From NCBI GenBank assembly GCA_963810755.1, contig CAWEOP010000001.1, positions 62,001-126,000 of the forward strand: DNA of 64,000 bases. Reading direction: 5' to 3'. Below, piece by piece: positions 57,125 through 64,000 of this stretch; position 1 is the first letter of the stretch, and each line of letters begins with the position of its first letter. This DNA is from FEN-1219 sp963810755. GTDB taxonomy: Bacteria > Pseudomonadota > Gammaproteobacteria > Steroidobacterales > Rariloculaceae. The notes under the pieces are model-generated. The model saw only the letters and a program-made list of their open reading frames with translations, searched no databases and was not told the DNA's origin. Position numbers and translations under genes: made by a program.

Positions 57125-57532
57125 ATGAGCACGCATCGATTCCTCGCGCTCGCGGCCTCGGCCGCGCTCGTCGCCGCCGCCGCACCGGCGCTCGCGCACC
57201 ATTCCACGGCGATGTTCGACTTCGCTAAGACCATCGAGATCACGGGCACCGTGCAGGACTTTCAATGGACGAACCCCCACACGTGGACGAACGTCGCGGT
57301 CGAGGGCGGAGACTCCGCCGGCGTCTACGGTCTCGAGGGCATGAGCCCGAGCTACCTCGCGCGCAACGGTTGGACCAAGCGCACGCTGAATCCCGGCGAC
57401 AAGCTCACGTTCGCAGTGCATCCGCTCAAGGACGGACGCAAGGGCGGCTTCATGGTCAGCGCGACGCTCGCGGACGGCACGGTGCTCTACAACTTGCCGC
57501 GCCGTGCGGAGCCGTCGGACGAATTGCGCTAA
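57125..57532 (+). CDS. DUF6152 family exported protein (pair 4)
   Basis: A 135-aa protein; signal peptide ends ALA and the mature protein begins HHSTAMFDFAKTIEITG, then DFQWTNPHTWTNV, YGLEGMSPSYLARNGW, LNPGDKLTFAVHPLK and LADGTVLYN. A clear DUF6152 member. Its start lies 2 bp after the partner stop, indicating tight coupling. Confidence 0.93.
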   Translation: MSTHRFLALAASAALVAAAAPALAHHSTAMFDFAKTIEITGTVQDFQWTNPHTWTNVAVEGGDSAGVYGLEGMSPSYLARNGWTKRTLNPGDKLTFAVHPLKDGRKGGFMVSATLADGTVLYNLPRRAEPSDELR

Positions 57533-57569
57533 CAAGGTCCCGCGGTAGCGGGCGACGGCGACGGGCGCG

Positions 57570-58559
57570 CTAGCGCGCTGCGCCGGTTCCCTTGAGCCGC
57601 GCGAGGTAGTCCTTGCGAAAGCGCAGCGTGAGCGCGTCCGTGCGCACGGACTTCTCGTCGCGCGCGTCCGCGATCTCGATGGGCGAAGATGATTCGACGA
57701 TCGCCTGATCTTCTTTCGCGATCCGCCGATTGGAGTAGTTGAACAGCCCGTCGAGGAGCCGCGACGTCAGGAAGGGGCGTACGGCGGACAGCAGCATGTG
57801 CGTGCGCTGCGAGTCGATCGGCACGCAAGCGACGGTCAGCAGCATCTTCCGGCCGAGCAGCGTGATGTGCAGGTTCATCTGATTCGGCCAACGATAGTCC
57901 AGCATTCCAGGCTGCGCCGCGCCGTCGAGGGTGATGCGCGAGCGCACGCCCCAAGGCTGCTCCTCGCGCTCGACGTCCATTCGCCCGGCGAGGGATTTCG
58001 CGAGCTTACGGCCGATGGTCGCGCGGTGGACGAACGGCAGGTGCGGCCAGTCGAGCATGTTCTCCATCGCGCGCGTCCAATGCGCCCGCCACTCGACGGC
58101 CGTGCCGCAGACGCGCACTCCGGGTGCGGTGAAGTACTCGTTCACCGCGGGCTCGCCGTCGGCAACTGCGTTGACGGCCGTGTAGATCCAGATCTGCGCG
58201 CCGAGCTCGCGCGCCGGCACGACGTCGGCATGCAGCTGCGCGAGCTTCGCGTCCGGGTTCCAAGGCACGTGCACGACGCGCCCCTGCGCGTCGAAGCGCC
58301 AGCCGTGGAACGGACACTCGAGGCAGCCGTCCACGACGTGGCCGAGCGACAGCGCCGCGCCGCGGTGCGGGCAGCGGTCGAGCAGCGCGCGCGGCGTGCC
58401 GTCGGCGGCGCGAAAGAGCGCGAGCCGGGTGCCGGCAATGGTCACCGCGAGCGGACGCTGCGTGCCGAGGTCGGCCGCGAAGGCAGCAGGGGTCCAGACG
58501 TTGGCGAAATCTTGGAACAAGCCGCTCCTCCGCAAATACGCACTAACCGCGTGAGACAT
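57570..58559 (-). CDS. Rieske non-heme iron oxygenase, alpha-subunit-like
   Basis: A 329-aa cytoplasmic enzyme. The Rieske [2Fe-2S] ligands are CPHRGA (C63, H65) and CPFHGW (C82, H85). The mononuclear iron site is in NMLDWPHLPFVH, which carries the Asp and two His. Length and the single-component look suggest a ketosynthase-type or VanA/toluate-like O-demethylase or hydroxylase; a reductase gene is not adjacent. It converges on pair 4. Confidence 0.92.
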   Translation of the reverse strand: MSHAVSAYLRRSGLFQDFANVWTPAAFAADLGTQRPLAVTIAGTRLALFRAADGTPRALLDRCPHRGAALSLGHVVDGCLECPFHGWRFDAQGRVVHVPWNPDAKLAQLHADVVPARELGAQIWIYTAVNAVADGEPAVNEYFTAPGVRVCGTAVEWRAHWTRAMENMLDWPHLPFVHRATIGRKLAKSLAGRMDVEREEQPWGVRSRITLDGAAQPGMLDYRWPNQMNLHITLLGRKMLLTVACVPIDSQRTHMLLSAVRPFLTSRLLDGLFNYSNRRIAKEDQAIVESSSPIEIADARDEKSVRTDALTLRFRKDYLARLKGTGAAR

Positions 58560-58686
58560 TCAGCGCGCAATCCCGAACGGATACAACTCGGAGAAGTCAG
58601 CTGACTGACGGAAACGCACGTTGCGCGAAAGTCGGGTAGAGTCCGTTGCAAGAAACAACGCTAACGTTCGAACAAGGGAGAGCTCG

Positions 58687-59610
58687 ATGTATTCCGCCAC
58701 GGTGTCGCCGATCCGAATCTTGATCGCATCGGCCGTGCTCGCCGCCGCTCTCCCGGCCGGCGCGCAGCTGCAGAGTCTCGACGAGCAGCTCAAGACCACG
58801 CAGATTCGGCCCGAGAAGATCGCGGACAATTTCTACGTGCTGTTCGGTGTCGGCGGCAACATCGTGGTCTCGATCGGCGACACCGGCACGCTGATCGTCG
58901 ACGCGCAATTCCCCGAGATGGTGCCGAGGTACAAGGCGAAGATCGGCGAGCTCGGCGGCGGCAAGATCGATTTCCTCATCAACACGCACGGGCATTTCGA
59001 TCACGCCGACGGCAACAAGGTGCTCGGCCCCGAGGGCACGTGGATCGTCGCGCACGAGAACGCGCGGCAAATGATGATGAAGCACGTCACGGTCAATCTC
59101 GTGAGCACGCAGCGCGATCAACCCGCCTACGCGAAGGAAGCGTGGCCCGTCGAAACCTACGACCGCTCGATGCGGCTCTATTTCAACGGCGAGCGCATCG
59201 ATCTCATGAACTTCGGTCCCGCGCACACGATGGGCGACACGGCCGTGCTGTTCCGCACCCACAACCTCGTGCACATGGGCGACGTCTACAACAACGCCGG
59301 GTACCCGTTCATCGACGTCGACAACGGCGGGAGCTTGAACGGCGTGATCGAGTTCTGCTCGAACGTGCTCAAGGAGCTCGACGCGCAGTCGATCGTCGTG
59401 CCGGGCCACGGGCCGGTCGCGAAATACCAGGATCTCGTCGACTTCGTCGCGATGCTCACGACGATCCGCGATCGTATGTCGGCGCTGATCAAGACCGGGG
59501 CGACGCTCGACCAGGTCACCGCCGCGAAGCTCACGGCCGAGTGGGACGCGAAGAAGGGCGACCCGGCGAGCTTCCTCAATCGGGCCTACACGAGCCTGTC
59601 GAAGAAGTGA
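58687..59610 (+). CDS. Exported metallo-beta-lactamase-fold hydrolase
   Basis: A 307-aa protein from ATG 58687 with a signal peptide ending PAGAQ. The zinc motif is NTHGHFDHADG (H101, H103, D105, H106), with a later His in FGPAHTMGD and one in PGHGPV. It is therefore a two-zinc periplasmic hydrolase of the MBL superfamily. Similar proteins accompany quinoprotein and Sox systems, but its substrate here is unknown. GGGAGAG upstream gives the ribosome site. Confidence 0.93.
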   Translation: MYSATVSPIRILIASAVLAAALPAGAQLQSLDEQLKTTQIRPEKIADNFYVLFGVGGNIVVSIGDTGTLIVDAQFPEMVPRYKAKIGELGGGKIDFLINTHGHFDHADGNKVLGPEGTWIVAHENARQMMMKHVTVNLVSTQRDQPAYAKEAWPVETYDRSMRLYFNGERIDLMNFGPAHTMGDTAVLFRTHNLVHMGDVYNNAGYPFIDVDNGGSLNGVIEFCSNVLKELDAQSIVVPGHGPVAKYQDLVDFVAMLTTIRDRMSALIKTGATLDQVTAAKLTAEWDAKKGDPASFLNRAYTSLSKK

Positions 59611-59613
59611 TGC

Positions 59614-60026
59614 TCACTTCGGTTGGCTAGACCCCAATGGCCGCGGCGGCGGCGCGTCGCCGGGGCCGAGCACCGTGCCGTCGGCGAGCGTGATCGTCAC
59701 GAGCGAGCCGTTCGGCCGGCCGTCGAGCAGCGGGTTCACGATGACGACCACGCTGTCGCCGGGCTGCGAGCGACGTCTTCTTCCAGCCGGTGCGCGCCAT
59801 CATGTTGGGGCTGCCGCACTCGACGCCCCAATCGGTCGCCTGACCCTTTTCGTCGGACACCGTCACCTGGATCCACGCGTGCGGGTTCGTCCACTGAAAA
59901 TCCTTGACGGTCCCCGTGAGAGTCACTTTCTTCGTGCGGTCGAAGCTCGCGAACGAATGATGCGCGAACGCGGGTCGACGCGCCCGCGGCGACGGCGGCG
60001 GCGATCAAGATGGCCGTGATTCTCAT
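59614..60026 (-). pseudogene. DUF6152 family exported protein (pair 5), two frameshifts
   Basis: From ATG 60026 the signal peptide RITAILIAAAVAAGAS breaks at about 59973, where one extra base hides AFAHHSFASFDRT. The next frame reads KVTLTGTVKDFQWTNPHAWI and MMARTGWKKTSL until a second extra base at about 59767. The third frame reads PGDSVVVIVNPLLDG and LADGTVLGPG to the stop at 59614. Repaired, it is a standard DUF6152 protein of about 137 aa. Confidence 0.85.
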
Positions 60027-60067
60027 GCGTAGTCCTCGCGGCGCCACTGCGACGCTTCCGGGGGCGC

Positions 60068-60921
60068 TCACTCGCGACGCGGATTGTCGCCGCAAAAGTA
60101 CTCGAGCATGTCGATGTCGGGGCGGCGCTGGAAGTAGTGTTTGAGCACGACCTTCTCAGTGTAGTACTTCGGGTCGTCGATCGTGAGCTCGTCCTCGAGC
60201 AGCTCGCCGTTCGCGACGAGCCGGAAGCGTTCGACGAGATGCAGCTGCGTCGCTGAGCGGAAAGCGCGGGTCGTCGTCGATGCTGCTGACTTTCGCGTTC
60301 GAGCCGACGCCGTTCGCCGCGCGAGCCTTGCCGTTCGTGCCGACGGTATCGACGACGAGCACGTCGCCGTCCCAGGTCCCGATCGAATGGCCGTTCCACG
60401 TCGCGACGATCTCGTCTTCGGGCGGGTGGCCGCGGCCGTCGGTGTAGATCCGCCGCGGGATGCCGCTCGCTTCGCGCACGATCACGATCTGGTCCGGCGC
60501 CTCGAGCAGCTGGAGCGGGAAGATGCCGATCTCCCACATGTGAAACACGGGGCCGCCGGGCGTGCATGCCGTGAAGTTGCTGTGATCGTTCAAACGCTGC
60601 GATTCGGCCGCGCCGGCCGCGGTGAACGGCGGATTTCTGCGGCCACGGCGTGTTCGACCACGGCGCGGGCCCGGCTGGGTCCTCGAAACGTGCCGAGTGG
60701 AACCCACACGCCCGTGAACCCGCGTTCGGACGCGGTGAGCTTGGACGCGGCCGCAGGCGAAGGCGCGCTGCCGGCACCGTGTCGCCCGCGCCGCGCGGGC
60801 CGCCGCAGCCCGCGACCGCCAGCGCCGCCGCAACGAGCAGCGCTTGGCCGTATGCGCGAGGCCGCCGCGTCCGCGACGTCGTGCGGCCGCTACCTAATGG
60901 CAGTAGCGATGATGCCGACAC
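60068..60921 (-). pseudogene. Exported DUF6152-partner lipoprotein (pair 5), several frameshifts
   Basis: The N-terminus has a lipobox-like AVAGC; GTG 60921 is the nearest start in that frame, overlapping the upstream gene by 28 bp. The protein is readable in pieces over at least four shifts (about 60633-60780 and 60250): SKLTASERGFTGVWVPLGTF, then TACTPGGPVFHMWEIG, RRIYTDGRGHPPEDE, NGHSIGTWDGDVLVVDT, then QLHLVERFRLVANGEL and MLEYFCGDN ending at 60068. All family motifs, including both Cys, are present. Order is partner first, DUF6152 second, separated by 41 bp. Confidence 0.75.
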
Positions 60922-61643
60922 TCGACCGACCGCAGCGTGAGGTGCGTTTCGAGCGTTACGAAATCGCCCAGTCGGCTCGCCTGTGAACGGATCGAGGTTC
61001 GGGACTTTCGCGCGCATCACGACGGAGTGCGTCCCCGGCGGGAGCCGGTCGAGCATCAACCAATAGCCGCCCTGGAGCGCGGACAGGAGTCCGCCGTAGC
61101 CGTCGTTCTGAATCGGGCCGGCGTCGACGATGAACTCTTGCGGATGCGGTCGACTTTGACCACGTGCGACGCCCAGTTCCCGACGGGCCTGCCGTCGAGC
61201 CAGACGAACACGCTCTTGATGCCCTTGATGAAGTTCTCGTTGATGAGTTGCCGCGCGCAGCGAACCTCGGCGCACGGATCGAAGAGGGTCCAGAGATACG
61301 TCGCGACCGGCAGCAGCACGTACTCGCCGCGCGGAACGTTGGCGCTGCCCACGAACGGATCGAGCCCGGACCCCTCGGCGAAGAATACCGGGCCGCGCAC
61401 GTCGCCCAGATCCGCGAACTCCCCGGTCGTGTCGCTGAGAATCTCGGGATGGTCGAACGCCCACTGCCACCAGCGAGTTCCCCCACTCGGTGATCGAGCG
61501 CCCGGTCGCGGCGAGGATCTCGTCGTTCGAGAGCTCGCGCAAGCGGCTCCCGAGTGGTCCGCGTTGGCGGCGAAGCCGAGCAGAGAGCAGGCGAGGAGAA
61601 GAAGGATCGAGCAGAAACGGCTACGGAAACCGAGCGCGCTCAT
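60894..61643 (-). pseudogene. Exported protein with WWQWAF motif, several frameshifts
   Basis: ATG 61643 starts a signal peptide (FCSILLLLACSLLGFAANA). Pieces in different frames join as RELSNDEILAATGRSITEWG, then TRWWQWAFDHPEIL, DTTGEFADLGDVRGPVFFAE, then PQEFIVDAGPIQNDGYGG and finally DFVTLETHLTLRSVE to TAG at 60894. Two of the four shifts look like missing bases (about 61549 and 61147) and two like extra ones. The W-QWA, D-TG, G-V-F pattern recurs in bacterial exported proteins of unknown function. It is upstream of pair 5 on the same strand. Confidence 0.7.
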
Positions 61644-61744
61644 GGGTGTCCCCCTGTTGTTGTTCTGAGGGCCACGATAGTCGCACCGCGGCGCGCAAAT
61701 CAATGTCCCGGAGCACAGAATCGTGCCGCTGCCGGAACCGAAAT

Positions 61745-62644
61745 TTACGGCGCGATCTCCGCGCCGCCTTCGCGCTCGACGTGCCGCACGAGCTCGCTCA
61801 CGCTCGCGCCGCGGGCGGCAGCCGTGTCAGCGGCTTGCCAGATCTGCTGGCCGAGCGACCACATCGGCACCTTCGCTACCTTGCGCCGCGCGAGCTCGAG
61901 CGCGATGCCGATGTCCTTCACCATGAGCTCGAGCTTGAACGGATCGTCGAACGCGCGGTTCGTGATGCGCTGTTTGATGTGCGTCTGCGTGATCCACGAC
62001 ATACCGGTCGACACGTTCAGCACGTCCGTCATCACGTTCGGATCGAGACCGAGCTTCTTGCCGAGCACGAGGCCTTCCGCCGTCGCGGCGAGCGTCATCG
62101 CGGTGATGGTGTTGTTGATCGATTTCATCGCGTGGCCTGCGCCGATCGGCCCGAGATGGAACAGGTGCTTGCCCATGATCTCGAGCACCGGGCGCGCGCG
62201 CTCGACCGAAGGTTTCGTGCCGCCGAGCATGAACACGAGCGTCGCGGCCTTCGCACCCATCTCGGCGCCCGAGGTCGCGGAGTCGACCATGTCGATGCCT
62301 TTCGCAGCGAGGCCTTTCGCCGTTTCGACGGTGAGCCACGGCTCGCACGACGACGTGTCGATCACGAGCTCGCCGCCGTCGAAGCCCTCGACGAGGCCGT
62401 CTTTTCCGAGCGCGACCTCGCGCACGTATTCGCCGGACGGCAGCATCGTGACGACGATCTCGGAGCGTTCGGCGACCTCGCGCGGCGTTGCGGCGACCTG
62501 CATCGTGCCGAAGCCTGCGGCTAGGCGCTCCGCTTTCTTGCGGTCGACGTCGAGCACCGTGAGCAAGTGCCCGGCTTTCGCGAGATGTCCGGCCATCGGT
62601 GTGCCCATCACGCCGAGCCCAATGAAACCGATGCGCATTGCCAT
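61745..62644 (-). CDS. NAD(P)-dependent beta-hydroxyacid dehydrogenase (copy 3)
   Basis: A 299-aa enzyme; ATG 62644 or 62638. Rossmann motif GFIGLGVMGTPMAGHL, substrate motif DSATSGAEMGAKAATL (the family's DAPVSGG position), catalytic Lys in AGHAMKSINNT. This is closer to typical 3-hydroxyisobutyrate/tartronate-semialdehyde reductases than copies 1 and 2. The longer open frame to 62998 has no supported start. Confidence 0.92.
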   Translation of the reverse strand: MAMRIGFIGLGVMGTPMAGHLAKAGHLLTVLDVDRKKAERLAAGFGTMQVAATPREVAERSEIVVTMLPSGEYVREVALGKDGLVEGFDGGELVIDTSSCEPWLTVETAKGLAAKGIDMVDSATSGAEMGAKAATLVFMLGGTKPSVERARPVLEIMGKHLFHLGPIGAGHAMKSINNTITAMTLAATAEGLVLGKKLGLDPNVMTDVLNVSTGMSWITQTHIKQRITNRAFDDPFKLELMVKDIGIALELARRKVAKVPMWSLGQQIWQAADTAAARGASVSELVRHVEREGGAEIAP

Positions 62645-62861
62645 GTGTAATCCACGCCCGCTGCGGGCTCCGCAAGAGTGAGCCGGCATGATAGACGATC
62701 GCGCCTCGTAGGCGCCCGATGGTACGGGGAGCGGGGTCGGCTCCCGTCGCTTGCCATGGCAGGATTCCGCGAGTAGCGTGCGGATCGATGCCGTTATGCG
62801 GTATCGCGAGTCGAGCGCAAGCATCGATCTCGTCCGAAGAATCAAGAATGGGGGATCCGCC

Positions 62862-63311
62862 ATGACTCGGCCGCGTTTCGGAATCTTGTTCGCCGTCGTC
62901 GCGGGCGTTGCGCTCGCATCGTTGCCCAGCGTGTTCGCCGCGGACTTCGTGATCATGAAGCCCGACCAAATCAAGTACGTGCCGAACGAGAATGGCACGG
63001 GACCCGATATCGCCGTGATCTACGGCGACCCGACCAAGGCTGGCTTCTACATCATTCGCGCGCGCTTCAAACCCGGCGTCATGTCACGGCCGCACACGCA
63101 TCCGACCGACCGGCACGTGACCGTGATCTCCGGGACGTGGTGGGCCGGCACGGGCAAGACGTTCGACCCAAACAAGACGACGCCGCTCGGGGCCGGCAGC
63201 TACATGATGCATCCCGCGAACGAGCCGCACTACGACGGCGCGAAAGACGTCGAGGCGATCGTCGAGATCAAGGGCATCGGCCCCGCGCCGAACGTGCCGG
63301 TAACGCAGTGA
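62862..63311 (+). CDS. Exported cupin-domain protein (copy 2)
   Basis: A 149-aa protein from ATG 62862 with GGGGGA upstream and a signal peptide ending VFAAD. Cupin ligands are in MSRPHTHPTDRHVTVISGTW and ANEPHYDGAKD. It is a paralog of the cupin at 40509. It lies 14 bp before a SoxC-type gene on the same strand and may be co-transcribed with it. Confidence 0.92.
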   Translation: MTRPRFGILFAVVAGVALASLPSVFAADFVIMKPDQIKYVPNENGTGPDIAVIYGDPTKAGFYIIRARFKPGVMSRPHTHPTDRHVTVISGTWWAGTGKTFDPNKTTPLGAGSYMMHPANEPHYDGAKDVEAIVEIKGIGPAPNVPVTQ

Positions 63312-63325
63312 GATTGGAGCCTTCG

Positions 63326-64000
63326 ATGACGAAAGACCTGAGCCAGGATTCGCTCGAGCCGGTCGCGGGCAACGGCCTGCTGCACCGGCGGATGTTTCTC
63401 ACGCACGGCGCCGCCGCCGGAGCCGCGTTGCTGACGGCCGGCGCCGCAAGCGCCGCACCGCTCGACGTGCCGCCGTCCATGAAGACCCCGGGCGTGCCTC
63501 CGAGCGCGTACGGCGAACGCTCGCCGCACGAGTCGAAGGTGGTGCGGATACCGAACGGCGCGGCGCCCTCGGCCGGCACGGGCGGCTCGCGAACGCCGCT
63601 CGAGAGCCTCGAAGGCATCATCACGCCGAGCTCGCTGCACTTCGAGCGGCATCACAACGGCATTCCCGATCTCGATCCCGAGACGCATCAGGTTTTGATC
63701 CACGGTCTCATCGAGCGGCCGTTGCTGTTCAGCATCGAGGCGCTGTCACGCTATCCGCTCGTGTCGCGGATCCAGTTCCTCGAATGCTCGGGCAATAGCG
63801 CGGGCAACAACGCGGCGGACGCGCCGCAGCAGTCGGCGGGTGGCCTTCACGGCCTCGTCTCGTGCAGCGATTGGACCGGCGTGCCTCTCGCGATTCTGCT
63901 CGAGGAAGCCGGCGTGAAACCCGAGGGTAAGTGGTTGCTCGCCGAAGGCGCCGACGCGGCCGGAATGAGCCGCAGCGTGCCGATGGCGAAGGCAATGGAC
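63326..64000 (+). CDS. soxC: SoxC-type sulfite dehydrogenase molybdenum subunit, N-terminal part
   Basis: The frame from ATG 63326 (GGAG at 7 bp) is open to the window edge. A Tat-type signal HRRMFLTHG near residue 20 precedes the mature protein. FERHHNGIPDLDPETHQVLI, HGLIERPLLFS and RIQFLECSGNSAG follow; C154 in ECSGNS is the expected molybdenum ligand of the sulfite oxidase family. The match is to SoxC, the periplasmic sulfur dehydrogenase subunit that works with cytochrome SoxD, which should lie just beyond the edge if this is a true Sox locus. No other sox gene is in the window. Confidence 0.88.
   Translation, partial: MTKDLSQDSLEPVAGNGLLHRRMFLTHGAAAGAALLTAGAASAAPLDVPPSMKTPGVPPSAYGERSPHESKVVRIPNGAAPSAGTGGSRTPLESLEGIITPSSLHFERHHNGIPDLDPETHQVLIHGLIERPLLFSIEALSRYPLVSRIQFLECSGNSAGNNAADAPQQSAGGLHGLVSCSDWTGVPLAILLEEAGVKPEGKWLLAEGADAAGMSRSVPMAKAMD

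Overview
The window is GC-rich (about two thirds G+C by eye), gene-dense bacterial chromosome with short intergenic gaps, Gram-negative export signals (Sec, lipobox, one Tat), a TonB-dependent receptor, TolQ/MotA-type proteins, HrpB and a SoxC-type enzyme. This fits a Gammaproteobacterium; the many DUF6152 proteins recall Steroidobacter- or Nevskia-like soil lineages, but that placement is a guess. No tRNA, rRNA, CRISPR array, transposase, integrase or phage gene was seen.

Layout. 0-13.4 kb: one plus-strand MoxR/DUF58/BatA/DUF4175 operon with a caspase-like protein and a TPR metallopeptidase-like protein, interrupted near its start by about 0.5 kb of large nested inverted repeats and closed by a perfect Rho-independent terminator. 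13.4-18.9 kb: dienelactone hydrolase, an ABC ATPase plus membrane-fusion lipoprotein without a permease, an alpha/beta hydrolase, and a quinone-oxidoreductase-like enzyme. 18.9-24.4 kb: a cobalamin riboswitch with no intact gene behind it, an opposing DUF4010/MgtC membrane protein, a BtuB-like receptor, a probable cobN 3' remnant and a frameshifted lipoprotein. 24.5-43 kb: flavoprotein, methyltransferase, MotA/MotB-like stator genes, AlbA_2-domain protein, MetE-like protein, EboE-like protein, dehydrogenases, cupin and serine hydrolase. 43-56 kb: HrpB helicase, NHL-repeat lipoprotein, HupE/UreJ protein, sulfotransferase, a second dehydrogenase, a YtrA-type GntR/ABC operon and a DUF2235 hydrolase. 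56-64 kb: Rieske oxygenase, metallo-beta-lactamase-fold hydrolase, a third dehydrogenase, a second cupin and the start of a SoxC-type molybdenum enzyme.

The most striking pattern is a two-gene module present five times: a small exported DUF6152 protein beside a 250-270 aa exported protein of a family I cannot name. The pair stays together, but gene order differs between copies, and one copy sits inside a MotA/MotA/MotB-like operon.

Many genes carry single-base frameshifts, nearly all equivalent to one extra base and concentrated at the right end. This looks like uncorrected long-read error, so frameshifted entries should be read as probably intact genes in the organism.
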